Shown here: positions 17,679 through 28,912 of the stretch, one piece after another | How the letters are laid out: each line of letters starts with the position of its first letter | Position numbering within the stretch: position 1 is the stretch's first letter | Assembly: GCF_015689335.1 (NCBI RefSeq) | Contig: NZ_CP065053.1 | Location: 5,580,001-5,644,000, forward strand | Reading direction: 5' to 3' | DNA: 64,000 nt | Source of the DNA: Massilia antarctica | Lineage (GTDB): Bacteria > Pseudomonadota > Gammaproteobacteria > Burkholderiales > Burkholderiaceae_D | Made by a program: the position numbers and the translations under genes | The notes under the pieces: generated by a model | Database searches by the model: none | What the model was told of the DNA's origin: nothing | Seen by the model: the letters and a program-made list of their open reading frames with translations, nothing else

Positions 17679-20096
17679 TTAGTGTTTGACGATGTCCGTT
17701 TGCGGGACCGCGCCATCGACCGGGGGCGTGGCCGCCACCGCGGCAACAGCCGGCACTTCCACCACCGGCGTCGGCATGCGTTCCAGCGCGATTTCCAGCA
17801 CCTTGTCGATCCAGCGTACCGGAACGATTTCGAGCTTGTTCTTCACGTTGTCCGGAATGTCGGCCAGGTCCTTGACGTTCTGCTCCGGAATGAGCACCGT
17901 CTTGATGCCGCCGCGATGCGCCGCCAGCAGCTTCTCTTTCAGGCCGCCGATCGGCAGGACTTCGCCGCGCAGGGTGATCTCGCCCGTCATCGCCACGTCG
18001 GCCCGGACCGGAATGCCGGTAAAGACCGACACCAGCGCGGTGGTCATCGCAATACCGGCCGATGGACCGTCTTTCGGGGTCGCGCCTTCCGGCACGTGAA
18101 TGTGAATATCGGCTTTTTCAAACACGTCATTCTTGATGCCCAGACGGTTGGCGCGCGAACGCACCACGGTGCGCGCCGCTTCGATCGATTCCTTCATCAC
18201 GTCGCCCAGGGTACCGGTGCGGATGACGCCGCCCTTGCCCGGCATTTGCACCGCCTCGATGGTCAAGAGATCGCCGCCCACTTCGGTCCATGCAAGGCCG
18301 ACCACCTGGCCGATCTGGTTCTCTTTCTCGGCCACGCCGAAATCGTAACGGCGCACACCAAGGAACTTGTCGATGTTCTTGCCGTTGACCGTGACCTTTT
18401 TATCGGCCTTTTTCAACAGCAGCATCTTGACCACCTTGCGGCAGATCTTGGAGATTTCGCGCTCGAGCGAACGCACGCCGGCTTCCCGGGTGTAGTAACG
18501 GATGATGTCGCGGATCGCGCTTTCGGCCACGGCGATTTCTTCTTCCTTCAAGCCATTCGCCTTGATCTGCTTGGGCAGCAGGTAACGCTGGGCGATGCTG
18601 GTCTTTTCATCTTCCGTGTAACCGGACAGGCGAATGACTTCCATGCGGTCGAGCAGCGCCGGCGGAATGTTGAACGAATTCGAAGTCGCCACGAACATCA
18701 CGTCCGACAGATCGAAGTCGACTTCGATGTAGTGATCCGAGAACGTGTGATTCTGTTCCGGGTCCAGCACTTCGAGCAGGGCCGACGATGGATCGCCGCG
18801 GAAGTCCGCGCCCATCTTGTCGATTTCATCGAGCAGGAACAGCGGGTTGCGCACGCCGACTTTCGCCAGGGATTGCAGCACCTTGCCCGGCATCGAACCG
18901 ATATACGTGCGGCGGTGGCCGCGAATCTCGGCTTCGTCACGCACGCCACCCAAAGCCATGCGCACGAATTTGCGATTCGTGGCCTTGGCGATCGATTGGC
19001 CCAGCGAGGTTTTACCCACGCCTGGAGGACCGACGAAGCACAGGATCGGCGCTTTCAGTTTGTCGACCCGTTGCTGGACCGCGAGGTATTCCAGAATACG
19101 TTCTTTGACCTTGTCCAGGCCATAGTGATCGCCTTCGAGGACTTTCTCGGCGTTCGACAGATCGTTATTGACCTTGGATTTTTTCTTCCACGGCAGATTG
19201 ACCAGGGTATCGATGTAGTTGCGCACGACGGTGGCTTCGGCCGACATCGGCGACATCAGCTTGAGCTTTTTGAGTTCGTTGGTCGCCTTGTCCAGCGCTT
19301 CCTTCGGCATCTTGGCGGCGATGACTTTTTTCTCGAGTTCATCGATATCGGCGCCATCTTCGCCCTCGCCCAGTTCCTTCTGGATCGCCTTGACCTGCTC
19401 GTTCAGATAGTACTCGCGCTGCGATTTTTCCATCTGGCGCTTGACCCTGCCGCGGATGCGCTTTTCCACCTGCAGAATGTCGAGCTCGCCTTCGAGCTGG
19501 CCGAGCAGGTGCTCAAGACGCTTGGCGACATTGAAGATTTCCAGGATCACTTGCTTCTGCTCAAGCTTGAGCGGCAGATGGGCGGCGACCGTATCGGCCA
19601 GGCGGCCGGCATCATCGATCCCTGCCAAGGATGCGAGGATTTCAGGCGGAATTTTTTTGTTCAGTTTGACGTACTGGTCGAACTGCTGGACGATCGCGCG
19701 GCGCATCGCCTCGACTTCGGAGTCGTCGCCGATTTCCGAATTGAGCGGGGTCAGGTCGGCGATGAAGTGCGTCGGCGCATCGCTGATGTGGTTGATGCGC
19801 GCACGCTGGGCGCCTTCGACCAGTACCTTGACTGTGCCGTCTGGCAGCTTGAGCATTTGCAGGATGTTCGCCACGCAACCGATTTCATAGATGTCGGACG
19901 CGGACGGCTCGTCCTTGGCGGCAGCCTTCTGGGCCGCCAGCATGATGCTCTTGCCCTGCTCCATGGCTGCTTCCAGCGCCTTGATGGATTTCGGACGGCC
20001 GACGAACAGTGGGATCACCATATGCGGGAAGACGACCACGTCGCGCAACGGCAGTAAGGGCAGCGTCGTTTGCTCGGTTAATTTGGAAGTTGTCAT
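17679..20096 (-). CDS. lon: ATP-dependent protease Lon
   Basis: 805 residues. An N-terminal substrate-binding domain (to ~310) with coiled-coil character is followed by an AAA+ module with Walker [10 protein letters not shown] and Walker [10 protein letters not shown], then the protease domain with the catalytic Ser in [14 protein letters not shown] and the catalytic Lys in [13 protein letters not shown]. It degrades misfolded and specific regulatory proteins in the cytoplasm. The start at 20096 (MTTSKLTEQ) has an AAGG site about 7 bases upstream. The Ala/Pro-rich C-terminal tail of ~30 residues ([16 protein letters not shown]) is a lineage-specific extension. Confidence 0.97.
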   Translation of the reverse strand: MTTSKLTEQTTLPLLPLRDVVVFPHMVIPLFVGRPKSIKALEAAMEQGKSIMLAAQKAAAKDEPSASDIYEIGCVANILQMLKLPDGTVKVLVEGAQRARINHISDAPTHFIADLTPLNSEIGDDSEVEAMRRAIVQQFDQYVKLNKKIPPEILASLAGIDDAGRLADTVAAHLPLKLEQKQVILEIFNVAKRLEHLLGQLEGELDILQVEKRIRGRVKRQMEKSQREYYLNEQVKAIQKELGEGEDGADIDELEKKVIAAKMPKEALDKATNELKKLKLMSPMSAEATVVRNYIDTLVNLPWKKKSKVNNDLSNAEKVLEGDHYGLDKVKERILEYLAVQQRVDKLKAPILCFVGPPGVGKTSLGQSIAKATNRKFVRMALGGVRDEAEIRGHRRTYIGSMPGKVLQSLAKVGVRNPLFLLDEIDKMGADFRGDPSSALLEVLDPEQNHTFSDHYIEVDFDLSDVMFVATSNSFNIPPALLDRMEVIRLSGYTEDEKTSIAQRYLLPKQIKANGLKEEEIAVAESAIRDIIRYYTREAGVRSLEREISKICRKVVKMLLLKKADKKVTVNGKNIDKFLGVRRYDFGVAEKENQIGQVVGLAWTEVGGDLLTIEAVQMPGKGGVIRTGTLGDVMKESIEAARTVVRSRANRLGIKNDVFEKADIHIHVPEGATPKDGPSAGIAMTTALVSVFTGIPVRADVAMTGEITLRGEVLPIGGLKEKLLAAHRGGIKTVLIPEQNVKDLADIPDNVKNKLEIVPVRWIDKVLEIALERMPTPVVEVPAVAAVAATPPVDGAVPQTDIVKH

Positions 20097-20162
20097 GGCA
20101 TACCTTATAGAAAGCGTGTTTACGATGTTGGCACTGACTGCCAAAACACAAGACCGGCAGAT

Positions 20163-20190
20163 AAAATATTTCTACAAGTTATTTGAACAA
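20163..20190 (-). promoter_or_regulatory. Candidate sigma-70 promoter for lon
   Basis: On the minus strand, TTGTTC (20185-20190) and TATTTT (20163-20168) with a 16-base spacer, about 67 bases before the lon start, in an AT-rich stretch. No clear sigma-32 promoter seen. Confidence 0.35.
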
Positions 20191-20251
20191 TTCATCAACT
20201 TGATTCAAATACAACCGGAATAATCTAAAAAAATTTTATCGGATCAAATAA

Positions 20252-20291
20252 AAAAGCCACCGCGCAGCGGGTTCCGCTGCGAGTGGCTTTT
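20252..20291 (-). terminator. Intrinsic terminator between clpX and lon
   Basis: Long stem AAAAGCCAC...GTGGCTTTT with an inner GCGCAGCGG/CCGCTGCG stem, followed on the minus strand by TTTTTTATTT. It ends the clpX transcript upstream of lon. Confidence 0.85.
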
Positions 20292-20379
20292 CGAGTGAAG
20301 CCTGATTCTTTTATTGAGGTAAATTGTACCGCCAAGAATTCAGGAATCAATGCTTTTGTTGCGTGCGCAGCGCAGAATT

Positions 20380-21648
20380 TCAGTTTTCGCCCGATGCTTT
20401 TGCGCTTTCGCTGTAAATCAGTAAAGGTTTGGCGCCATTCGTGATCGAATTTTCATCGATAACGACCTTGATGACATTCTGCTGATTTGGCAATTCGTAC
20501 ATCACATCGAGCAGTGCATGTTCAAGAATGGAACGCAAACCGCGCGCACCGGTCTTGCGTGCCAGTGCCTTGCGGGCAATTGCGTGCAAGGCGGCCGGAC
20601 GGATTTCCAGTTCCGCGCCTTCCATTTCCAGCAGTTTGGAATACTGCTTGATCAAGGCATTCTTCGGCTCGATCAGAATCTGGATCAGCGCTTCCTCGGT
20701 CAGTTCCGACAGGGCGGCAACCACCGGCAGGCGGCCCACCAGTTCGGGAATGAGGCCGAACTTGATCAAGTCTTCCGGTTCGGCTTCAAGCAGCACGTCG
20801 GCGCTGGCGCGCTGCGATTCGCTCTTGACCATGGCCGAGAAGCCGATGCCGCTCTTTTCGGAACGGTTCTGGATGATCTTGACCAGGCCGTCGAACGCGC
20901 CGCCGCAGATGAACATGATGTTGGTCGTGTCGATCTGGACGAAATCCTGGTTCGGATGCTTGCGCCCGCCTTGTGGCGGTACCGACGCCATCGTACCTTC
21001 GATCAGCTTGAGCAAAGCTTGCTGCACGCCTTCGCCGGAGACATCGCGGGTAATCGACGGATTGTCCGATTTGCGCGAAATCTTGTCGATTTCATCGATG
21101 TAGACGATGCCGCGCTGGGCCTTGTCGACTTCGTAATTGCAGCTTTGCAGCAGCTTCTGGATGATGTTCTCGACGTCCTCGCCCACATAACCGGCTTCGG
21201 TCAGGGTGGTGGCGTCGGCGATCACGAACGGCACATTGAGCATGCGCGCCAGGGTCTGCGCCAGCAGGGTCTTGCCCGAACCGGTAGGACCGACCAGCAA
21301 GATGTTGCTCTTTGCCAGTTCGACTTCATCCTTCTTGCCCAGGTGCTTGAGGCGCTTGTAATGGTTGTACACCGCAACGGACAGGATGCGCTTGGCGGTT
21401 TGCTGGCCGATCACGTACTGATCCAGCAATTCCTTGATCTCGTTCGGAGTCGGCAGGTCGGACTTGGCGCCGGCCACCGTTTCCACGTTCGAGGTCTCGT
21501 CGCGGATGATGTCGTTACACAGGTCGATGCACTCGTCGCAAATGAAGACGGATGGACCTGCGATGAGTTTCTTCACCTCGTGCTGGCTCTTGCCGCAGAA
21601 CGAGCAGTAGAGGAGTTTTTCGCCGCTGGAGGATTTTTTGTCTGACAT
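20380..21648 (-). CDS. clpX: ClpXP unfoldase subunit ClpX
   Basis: 422 residues. The N-terminal C4 zinc finger (CSFC near 15 and CDEC near 38) recognises substrates and adaptors. The AAA+ domain has Walker [15 protein letters not shown] and Walker [10 protein letters not shown], and the pore and ClpP-binding loop regions are conserved. As a hexamer it unfolds tagged proteins and feeds them to ClpP. It lies downstream of clpP but a terminator hairpin stands between them, so clpX probably also has its own promoter. Confidence 0.97.
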   Translation of the reverse strand: MSDKKSSSGEKLLYCSFCGKSQHEVKKLIAGPSVFICDECIDLCNDIIRDETSNVETVAGAKSDLPTPNEIKELLDQYVIGQQTAKRILSVAVYNHYKRLKHLGKKDEVELAKSNILLVGPTGSGKTLLAQTLARMLNVPFVIADATTLTEAGYVGEDVENIIQKLLQSCNYEVDKAQRGIVYIDEIDKISRKSDNPSITRDVSGEGVQQALLKLIEGTMASVPPQGGRKHPNQDFVQIDTTNIMFICGGAFDGLVKIIQNRSEKSGIGFSAMVKSESQRASADVLLEAEPEDLIKFGLIPELVGRLPVVAALSELTEEALIQILIEPKNALIKQYSKLLEMEGAELEIRPAALHAIARKALARKTGARGLRSILEHALLDVMYELPNQQNVIKVVIDENSITNGAKPLLIYSESAKASGEN

Positions 21649-21953
21649 GGGGCAGGTTTCTATTGAATTGCTATAAATGTAACGCGAACCGAAGCGCTAC
21701 AAGGGGGCGCGCTAACAGCATGCTACCCGAAATAAAAACGAAACGCCCGAACGTTGTAGCGCACGGGCGTTTTTTGAGCAACACCTGAGGCGAACCTTGA
21801 TAAAGCTACAACGCGGCGCAATTGTCGTTCTGCGATGCTCGCCGTACGTGTGTACGGCCCGCTTCTCGAACAACAGGTGCACCGCTCGCTACGCTTTCTC
21901 AAGGTCCGCCTGGCGCCGTCGGTGCAACTGGCCGCGCGGCCCGCGCTAGGACT
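21649..21953. other. 305-base gap between clpX and clpP
   Basis: Holds the terminator at 21742-21771 and about 180 bases of GC-rich sequence between it and the clpP stop, in which I see no gene. The clpX promoter should lie in 21650-21740 but has no clear boxes. Confidence 0.5.
21742..21771 (-). terminator. Hairpin between clpP and clpX
   Basis: Stem AACGCCCG/CGGGCGTT with a 14-base loop. The T-run follows on the plus strand (TTTTTTG); on the minus strand the downstream sequence is TCGTTTTTATTT, so it can also stop clpP transcription. Confidence 0.65.
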
Positions 21954-22571
21954 TTATTCGCGCTTCGCAAGGACTTTGTCGATCAGACCATATTCCGCGG
22001 CTTCGTCGCCGGACATGAAACGATCGCGGTCGGTATCCTTGTGGATCTGTTCCATCGTCTTGCCCGTACGTTCGGCCAGGATGTGGTTCAGGCGCTCACG
22101 CAGGTAGAGGATTTCCTTGGCCTGGATTTCGATGTCCGACGCCTGACCTTGCGAACCACCGGACGGCTGGTGAATCATGATGCGCGAGTTCGGCAACGAG
22201 AAACGCTTGCCCTTGGCGCCAGCGGCCAGCAGGAAAGCGCCCATCGAGGCGGCCATCCCGGTGCACAGGGTCGACACGTCCGGCTTGATGAAGTTCATCG
22301 TATCGAAGATCGCCAGGCCGGCCGACACCGATCCGCCAGGCGAGTTGATGTAGAGCGAAATATCCTTGTCCGGATTCTCGCTCTCGAGGAACAGCAACTG
22401 GGCGACGATCAAGTTGGCCATCTGGTCATGCACCGGCCCGACCATGAAAATTACGCGTTCCTTGAGCAGGCGCGAGTAAATATCGTACGAGCGCTCGCCG
22501 CGGCCGCTTTGCTCCACGACCATCGGAATGAGGCCGAGTGCTTGTGTATCCAATGCCGGATTGTGATTCAT
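21954..22571 (-). CDS. clpP: ATP-dependent Clp protease proteolytic subunit
   Basis: 205 residues, a serine peptidase forming the two-ring ClpP14 chamber. The catalytic Ser lies in [16 protein letters not shown], His in [10 protein letters not shown], and Asp in the C-terminal region near [11 protein letters not shown]. The start [10 protein letters not shown] has an AGGAAGAGACAGGT region upstream. It follows tig by 37 bases, so tig-clpP is a single unit. Confidence 0.97.
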   Translation of the reverse strand: MNHNPALDTQALGLIPMVVEQSGRGERSYDIYSRLLKERVIFMVGPVHDQMANLIVAQLLFLESENPDKDISLYINSPGGSVSAGLAIFDTMNFIKPDVSTLCTGMAASMGAFLLAAGAKGKRFSLPNSRIMIHQPSGGSQGQASDIEIQAKEILYLRERLNHILAERTGKTMEQIHKDTDRDRFMSGDEAAEYGLIDKVLAKRE

Positions 22572-22608
22572 ACCTGTCTCTTCCTTTGTAAGCAGCCTAA
22601 AGCAAGCT

Positions 22609-23949
22609 TTAAGCTTGTGCGTTGCTTCCCATCAACTCGTCGAATGCAACAGCCTTGGCCGTGACTTTCGCGATACCGAGTACATAGTTAACGACGTTTT
22701 CTTCCAATACAAGAGCTTCGACTTCCGACAGGCGGCGACGATCGCTGTAGTAGTACTTCAGTACTTCACGCGGATCTTCGTAGCTTTGGGCGAAATCTTC
22801 GATCTGCGCCTTGACCTGCTCAGGCGTTGCCTGCAGCTTGTTGTCGCCAACCAGTTGCGACAGGATCAGGCCCAGGCGCACGCGGCGCTCGGCCTTGGTG
22901 GCGAACAGTTCTTGCGGGAATGGCATATCCTTGACATCCATGCCGCGCTGCGCCATGTCCTGGCGGGTCATCTCGGCCAGACGCTCGGCGTCCTGGGCGA
23001 TCATGACTTTAGGAACTTCCATCTCGGTGACCTTGACCAGGGCATCCATCACGGCTTCCTTGTTGCGTGCCTTGACACGGCCCGCGACTTCGCGTTCCAG
23101 GTTGACCTTGATATCGGCGCGCATTTTGTCCAGATCGCCATCTTCCATGCCCAGGGATTTGGCGAACTCGGCATCGACTGCCGGCAGGTGCGCCCATTCC
23201 AGCTTTTTCAGGGTGATGGTGAACTCGGCGGTTTTGCCGGCCACGTCAGCACCGTGGTAATCGGCAGGGAATGCCAATGGGAAGGTTTTTGCTTCGCCGA
23301 CCTTCAGGCCGACGGTGGCTGCTTCGAATTCCGGCAGCATGCGGCCTTCGCCGAGCACGAATGCGTAGTCTTCCGCTTTACCGCCTGGGAATTCAACGCC
23401 ATCGATCACGCCGACGAAGTCGACCGTTACGCGGTCGCCATTGGCTGCGATCGGCTCGCCGCCGTCGCCGTGTTCGCCAGCTTCACCCTTGGTGTGGTAA
23501 TGCACGCGCTGCTTGCGCAGGATGTCGATGGTTTTTTCGATTTCCGCGTCCGACACGTCGGCTTTCACGGTGTCGATCTCGACACCAGACAGGTCGCCGA
23601 TGACGACTTCAGGATAGACCTCGAAGGTGGCGTCGAACGACAGCACGCCTTCGGCGGAATCTTCCTTTGGTTCGATTTTTGGGAAACCGGCAACGCGCAG
23701 CTGGTTCTCGTTGGCGGCGTCATTGAACGCGCGGCCGACTTTATCGTTCAGCACGTCCGATTCGATCTGGTAGCCGTATTGCTGCGCGACCATTTTCAGT
23801 GGAACTTTGCCTGGACGGAAGCCAGGTGCCTTGGCCGTTTTGGCCTGCTGTTTCAGGCGCTTTTCCACTTCCGTACGGACGTCAGTCAGCGGAAAAGAGA
23901 TCGTCAAGCGACGTTCGAGTTTACCCAGGGTTTCGACTGCAGTTGCCAT
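22609..23949 (-). CDS. tig: Trigger factor
   Basis: 446 residues. The ribosome-binding N-terminal domain contains the signature GFRPGKVP; a central FKBP-type prolyl isomerase domain (about 160-245, [20 protein letters not shown]) and a C-terminal cradle domain follow. It binds ribosomal protein L23 at the exit tunnel and holds nascent chains. I start at [14 protein letters not shown] (23949), the family N-terminus; the open extension upstream runs into tRNA-Leu and is not coding. Confidence 0.96.
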   Translation of the reverse strand: MATAVETLGKLERRLTISFPLTDVRTEVEKRLKQQAKTAKAPGFRPGKVPLKMVAQQYGYQIESDVLNDKVGRAFNDAANENQLRVAGFPKIEPKEDSAEGVLSFDATFEVYPEVVIGDLSGVEIDTVKADVSDAEIEKTIDILRKQRVHYHTKGEAGEHGDGGEPIAANGDRVTVDFVGVIDGVEFPGGKAEDYAFVLGEGRMLPEFEAATVGLKVGEAKTFPLAFPADYHGADVAGKTAEFTITLKKLEWAHLPAVDAEFAKSLGMEDGDLDKMRADIKVNLEREVAGRVKARNKEAVMDALVKVTEMEVPKVMIAQDAERLAEMTRQDMAQRGMDVKDMPFPQELFATKAERRVRLGLILSQLVGDNKLQATPEQVKAQIEDFAQSYEDPREVLKYYYSDRRRLSEVEALVLEENVVNYVLGIAKVTAKAVAFDELMGSNAQA

Positions 23950-23983
23950 TGTAAAAATCGTCCAAAAAATAGAATTAAACTCG

Positions 23984-24070
23984 TGGTGCGAGGAGGGGGA
24001 CTCGAACCCCCACACCATTGCTGGCGTCAGGACCTAAACCTGGTGCGTCTACCAATTTCGCCATCCTCGC
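23984..24070 (-). tRNA. tRNA-Leu (TAG)
   Basis: 87 bases with encoded CCA, a long variable arm and anticodon TAG in the loop TTTAGGT. It lies 34 bases upstream of tig and is probably co-transcribed with it. Confidence 0.97.
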
Positions 24071-24231
24071 GGGATCGCATTGACCGCCATCATAGGCAAG
24101 TGAATGCACCTTTCCATCTGAAAAAACAAAGGGCGCCCGACAGTGAAACCGGCCGCCCTGCACTGCCTTTGTTAGGGGCTACAACTTCAACCCGGTATTT
24201 TACTGGATTTTCTGATCACATAGGGCGTTTT

Positions 24232-24258
24232 TTGAAACGGGCTCAGGCGGCGTATAAT
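24232..24258 (+). promoter_or_regulatory. Candidate promoter for the MATE gene
   Basis: TTGAAA (24232-24237) and a perfect TATAAT (24253-24258) with a short 15-base spacer, 38 bases before the ATG at 24297. Confidence 0.45.
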
Positions 24259-24296
24259 TTGGAAACGTTTTCAGTCCTTTAGAGAAATACCTCCGC

Positions 24297-25664
24297 ATGT
24301 CTTCCAATCACATTAACAAAGTCCGCCAGGCGAGTTTATTCGCCATGACGTGGCCTATCTTCGTCGAGCAACTCTCGCATATCCTGCCGGGGATCGTCGA
24401 CACCTTCATGGTCAGCCACCTGGGCGACTCGGCCGTGGCGGGGCTGGCGGTGGCCAACCAGATCGTCGGCTTTTGCGTGATTCTGTTTTCGTTTGTCGGC
24501 ATCGGCAGCGCGGTCGTGCTCACCCACTACCTGGGCGCGGGTGACCGTGCCGGTGCGCAGCGCGTGGCGGCCACGGCGGTAGGCATCAACTTCTGGCTCG
24601 GGATGGTGGTCAGCGTGGCGATCTGGGCGTTTTCCGCGGACATGCTGCGTCTGCTCCACCTGCCGCCGCAACTGATGCCCTACGCCCAGCCGTTTCTGGC
24701 GCTGATGGGCGGGACCCTATTCCTCGAATCGATCAATATCGCGTTCGGCTCGGTGCTGCGGGCGCATGGGCACACGCGCGAAGCGATGTTCGTCGCCATC
24801 GGCATGAACGTGCTCAATCTGATCCTGAATGTGGTGTTGATTTTTGGCTTGCTGGGGGCGCCGAAGATGGGCGTGATCGGCGCGGCGCTGTCGACCGTCA
24901 TCAGCCGCGCCGCGGCCTGCGTGGCGCTGGCGTGGCTGGTGCGGCGCCAGCTCAAGCTGGGCGTGCGCCTGTCCTGGCTGCTGAACCTGTCGCGCGAGAC
25001 CCTGGCGCGCATCCTCAAGATCGGCTTGCCGGCGGCGGGTGAGAATTTGTGCTGGCAAGCCAGCTTCATGGTGATCACGTATTTTGTCGGGCAAATGGGC
25101 GTGGTCCAGCTGGCCACGTTTTCGTATGCGATTCAGCTATCGATGATCATGATGATGCTGGGCATATCGATTGGCATCAGCACCGAGATCATGATCGGCC
25201 ACATGGTGGGCGCGGGCGAGTTCGACCAGGCTTACCGGCAATTGCTGCGCAGCCTGAGGGTGGGCTTGGGAGTGACGGTCGTGACGACCTGCGTGGTGGT
25301 GCTGCTGGCGCCGTGGCTGCTGGGCTTTTTCAGCAAGGACCCGGCGATCGTCGCCGGCGGCGCGGTGCTGCTGCGTATCAGCTTGCTGCTGGAACCGGGG
25401 CGGACGTTCAACCTGGTGGTGATCAATTCACTGCGGGCGACGGGCGATGCGCGTTTTCCGGTACTGATGGGCGCGTGCTCGATGTGGGGCGTGGCGGTGC
25501 CGCTGGCATGGCTGCTGGGCCTGCATTTGGGCTGGGGATTGATTGGGGTGTGGATCGCGTTCACCTGCGACGAATGGGTGCGCGGGTTGGCGATGTATGC
25601 GAGGTGGAAGAGCCGGGTGTGGGAAAAACATGCGCACGCGGTGCGGGCGCATGTGGCGACGTAA
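24297..25664 (+). CDS. MATE family efflux transporter
   Basis: 455 residues with 12 hydrophobic segments in two homologous halves, as in NorM/DinF-type multidrug and toxin extrusion pumps. Family landmarks are the N-terminal MTWPIFVEQL and VDTFMVSHLGD, and the repeated VAGLAVANQ and RATGDARFP patterns. It would export cationic drugs or metabolites using Na+ or H+; the substrate cannot be read from sequence. It is monocistronic, followed by the repeat at 25693-25781 and facing the RND operon. Confidence 0.92.
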   Translation: MSSNHINKVRQASLFAMTWPIFVEQLSHILPGIVDTFMVSHLGDSAVAGLAVANQIVGFCVILFSFVGIGSAVVLTHYLGAGDRAGAQRVAATAVGINFWLGMVVSVAIWAFSADMLRLLHLPPQLMPYAQPFLALMGGTLFLESINIAFGSVLRAHGHTREAMFVAIGMNVLNLILNVVLIFGLLGAPKMGVIGAALSTVISRAAACVALAWLVRRQLKLGVRLSWLLNLSRETLARILKIGLPAAGENLCWQASFMVITYFVGQMGVVQLATFSYAIQLSMIMMMLGISIGISTEIMIGHMVGAGEFDQAYRQLLRSLRVGLGVTVVTTCVVVLLAPWLLGFFSKDPAIVAGGAVLLRISLLLEPGRTFNLVVINSLRATGDARFPVLMGACSMWGVAVPLAWLLGLHLGWGLIGVWIAFTCDEWVRGLAMYARWKSRVWEKHAHAVRAHVAT

Positions 25665-25692
25665 AATCGAAAAGCAGCGGTAACCTTAGCTC

Positions 25693-25781
25693 CGTCGTTC
25701 CCGCGAAGGCGGGAACCCAAGTTCGTTGCTCAGTCTGTAGCTCCGGAACAAACTTGGATCCCCGCCTTCGCGGGGACGACG
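25693..25781. repeat. Large inverted repeat, REP-like element copy 2
   Basis: Left arm 25693-25723 is identical in sequence to the left arm at 9111. The right arm (25751-25781) differs from perfect complementarity at a few positions (GGATCCCC instead of GGGTTCCC, GGGGACG instead of GGGAACG). Some changes keep the small hairpin of that arm paired. It lies in the convergent gap between the MATE and RND genes. Confidence 0.88.
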
Positions 25782-25810
25782 GGGCATCAGGCGAGGGTCT
25801 AGCGGAGGCT

Positions 25811-28800
25811 TTACGTGCGCAGCGCTACCGCTTCCACCGGCTTCTTGACCCGGAAGCAAGTCGCATACAGCGCCGGCAGGAACAGCAAGGTCAAGGCCGT
25901 CGCCACCACCAAGCCACCCATGATGGCAACCGCCATCGGTCCCCAGAACACCGAACGCGACAGCGGAATCATCGCCAGCGCGGCCGCCGCGGCCGTCAGG
26001 ATAATCGGCCGGCAGCGCCGTACCGCCGCCTCGATCACCGCATTCCAAGGCTCGGCCCCGGCAGCGATATCCTGCTCGATCTGATCCACCAGGATCACCG
26101 AATTACGGATGATCATGCCGAACAGCGCAATCACACCCAAATTCGCCACGAAGCCGAACGGCCGGTGCAGGATCAGCAGCGCCATCGCGGCGCCAGCCAC
26201 GCCCAGCGGACCGGTCAGGAACACCAGCAGCGAACGCGAGAAGCTGTGCAGCTGCAGCATCAGCAAGGTGAACACAATGAACAGCACCAGCGGCACGTTC
26301 GCGGCAATCGACGCTTCCGCGGCCGCGCTGTCGGCGGCGGCACCGGCCAGCGAGATCGTATAGCCAGGCGGCAGCGCCGCGCGCAAATCAGCCAGCTTCA
26401 GGCCGATCTGGTCCGACACGGTCGGCCCCTGGATGCCATCGACCACATCGGCCTGCGCCGTGATCGCCCATTCGCGTCCTTCACGCCACACTACACCCGG
26501 TTCCCACACAAAATGCGCACGCGCAATCTGTGAAATCGTCACCGATTTACCCGATGCGGTCGGAATATTCGTGTCGTTGAGTACCGACATGGTGGCACGC
26601 TCTTCCACCGGCTGGCGTACCACGATATCGATCAGCTTATTGTCCTCGCGGAACTGGCCGATAGTCGTGCCCGACAGGATGGTGTTGGCCGCGCGCATCA
26701 CCGTTTGCGAGGTCACACCCAGCGCGCGCAGTTTTTCCTGGTCCAGGTCGAGACGCAGCACCTTGATCGATTCGTTCCAGTTGTCATTGACGCCGATCGC
26801 ATTCGGATTGGCGCGCATGATGTCCTTGACCTTGTCGGCAAAGTCGCGCACGACGGCGATTTCGGGACCGGCCACGCGGAACTGCACCGGATACGGCACC
26901 GGCGGCCCGTTCGGCAGCAGCTTGACCCTGCCGCGCACTTCCGGGAAGTCCTTCTTGAAGATATCGACAATCCTCAGGCGCATCGATTCGCGCTTTTCCA
27001 GGCTGCGCGCCAGCACCACGATCTGCGACACGTTCGATTGCGGGAAGATCTGGTCCAGCGGCAGATAGAAGCGCGGGCTACCGTTGCCGACGTAGCTGGT
27101 CACGCTCTCGACATCGGCTTCCTTGGCCATCAGCTTCTCGAATTTCTTCACCAAGGCTTCATTGGCGCGGAAAGCGGTGCCTTCCGGCGTCCACATCTCG
27201 ACCATCAGCTCGGGCCGGCTGGAATCCGGGAAGAATTGCTTCTCGATAAACTTGAAGCCGAACACGCCGAGCCCGAACACGCCCAGGCTCAACGCGATGG
27301 TAGTCTTGCGCCACGTCACGCACCAGGTCACGACCCTGCGGAAACGCTGGAAGCCGGGGGTGTTGAACAGGTCGTGTTCGCCTTCGCCGCCCGTATGCGG
27401 CTTGACCTTGAGGATCATGTAGCCGATGTAAGGCGTAAAGATCACCGCCACCAGCCACGAAATCAAGAGCGCCAGCGCATTGACCGAGAACATCGAGAAG
27501 GTGTACTCGCCCGCCGCCGACTTGGCCAGGCCGATCGGCAAGAAGCCGGCGGCCGTGATCAGGGTGCCGGTCAGCATCGGCATCGCGGTCGAGGTGTAAG
27601 CGAAGGTGGCCGCTTCGAAACGCGACATGCCCTCCTCCATCTTGCGCACCATCATTTCGACGGCGATGATGGCGTCATCGACCAGCAAGCCGAGCGCGAT
27701 GATCAGGGCGCCGAGCGAAATCTTGTGCAAGTCGATGTCGAAAAAGCGCATGAACAGGAAGGTAATGGCCAGCACCAGCGGAATGGTCAGCGCCACCACC
27801 AGGCCGGGCCGCGCATCGATGCGCAAGGGCTTGGTATGCAGGCCCAGCGCCAGGAAACTGACCGCCAGCACGATCACCACCGCTTCGATCAGCACCTTGA
27901 TGAATTCGCTTACCGAGGCCGTCACCGCGCGCGGCTGGTCCGATACCCGTTCGAGTTCGATGCCGACCGGCAGCTTGGCCTTGATGCGGGCCACGGTCTC
28001 ATCCAGGCCTTTACCCATCTGAATGATGTTGCCGCCCTTTTCCATCGACACGCCAAGGCCGATGACTTCCTTGCCGTTAAAACGCATCTTTTCCAGCGGC
28101 GGATCTTCGTATTCGCGCTTGATGGTGGCGAAGTCGCCCAGGCGGAAAGTGGTGCCGTTGGCGCGCAGTTCCAGGTTTTCCAGGTCCTTGGCCGATTTCA
28201 AGGCGCCGGTCACCCGCACTTGCAGGTTATCGGTCCCGGTGACCAGCACGCCGGTCGATTCGACCGAGTTCTGGGTGGCGATCTGGTTGGCGATGACCTC
28301 GAACGGCACGCCGAGCTGGGCGAATTTCTTGTGCGAGAACTCGATATTGAGCTTTTCGGCCTGGACGCCGAACTGTTCGACTTTCGATACCAGCGGCACG
28401 TGCAGCAATTGCTGGCGCACGAAGTCGGCGTATTCCTTGACCTCGGCATAATTGAAACCGTCGGCCGACAGTGCGAAGATGGAACCGTAGGTGTCGCCGA
28501 ATTCATCGTTGAAGAACGGCCCGATCACACCGGACGGCAAGGTGCCGCGGATATCGCCGATCTTCTTGCGCACCTGGTACCAGGCGTTGGCGGTCTCGCG
28601 CGGCGGCGTCGATTCGCGCAGCTGCAGGATGATGATGGTCTCGCCCGGCTTGGAATAGCTCTTGATCTTGTCGATGTAGGGCGTTTCCTGCAACTTCTTT
28701 TCGAGCTTGTCGGTCACCTGCTCGGCCATCTGCACCGCGGTCGAACCCGGCCAAATGGCGCGCACCACCATCACCCGGAAGGTGAACGGCGGATCTTCAT

Positions 28801-28912
28801 CCTGCCCCAGGCTGGTATAGCTGATCACCCCGCCCAGCAGCAGCGCGAAAATCAGGTAGCGCGTCAGCGGAATATGCTCAAGCGCCCAGCGAGAAAGATT
28901 GAACCCCTTCAT
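25811..28912 (-). CDS. RND efflux pump inner-membrane subunit
   Basis: 1033 residues with 12 transmembrane helices (the first near 18-35) and two large periplasmic loops, the size of AcrB-type pumps. The central proton-relay helix has LIIALGLLVDDAIIAVEMM with the paired acidic residues. The sequence type (DEDPPFTFRVMVVRAIWPGST, GDTYGSIFALSADGF) is nearer to the VexF/MdtBC-like branch than to AcrB itself, and broad drug export is likely. The start overlaps the stop of the adaptor gene by ATGA. No outer-membrane factor is encoded alongside, so a shared TolC/OprM-type channel is needed. Confidence 0.92.
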   Translation of the reverse strand: MKGFNLSRWALEHIPLTRYLIFALLLGGVISYTSLGQDEDPPFTFRVMVVRAIWPGSTAVQMAEQVTDKLEKKLQETPYIDKIKSYSKPGETIIILQLRESTPPRETANAWYQVRKKIGDIRGTLPSGVIGPFFNDEFGDTYGSIFALSADGFNYAEVKEYADFVRQQLLHVPLVSKVEQFGVQAEKLNIEFSHKKFAQLGVPFEVIANQIATQNSVESTGVLVTGTDNLQVRVTGALKSAKDLENLELRANGTTFRLGDFATIKREYEDPPLEKMRFNGKEVIGLGVSMEKGGNIIQMGKGLDETVARIKAKLPVGIELERVSDQPRAVTASVSEFIKVLIEAVVIVLAVSFLALGLHTKPLRIDARPGLVVALTIPLVLAITFLFMRFFDIDLHKISLGALIIALGLLVDDAIIAVEMMVRKMEEGMSRFEAATFAYTSTAMPMLTGTLITAAGFLPIGLAKSAAGEYTFSMFSVNALALLISWLVAVIFTPYIGYMILKVKPHTGGEGEHDLFNTPGFQRFRRVVTWCVTWRKTTIALSLGVFGLGVFGFKFIEKQFFPDSSRPELMVEMWTPEGTAFRANEALVKKFEKLMAKEADVESVTSYVGNGSPRFYLPLDQIFPQSNVSQIVVLARSLEKRESMRLRIVDIFKKDFPEVRGRVKLLPNGPPVPYPVQFRVAGPEIAVVRDFADKVKDIMRANPNAIGVNDNWNESIKVLRLDLDQEKLRALGVTSQTVMRAANTILSGTTIGQFREDNKLIDIVVRQPVEERATMSVLNDTNIPTASGKSVTISQIARAHFVWEPGVVWREGREWAITAQADVVDGIQGPTVSDQIGLKLADLRAALPPGYTISLAGAAADSAAAEASIAANVPLVLFIVFTLLMLQLHSFSRSLLVFLTGPLGVAGAAMALLILHRPFGFVANLGVIALFGMIIRNSVILVDQIEQDIAAGAEPWNAVIEAAVRRCRPIILTAAAAALAMIPLSRSVFWGPMAVAIMGGLVVATALTLLFLPALYATCFRVKKPVEAVALRT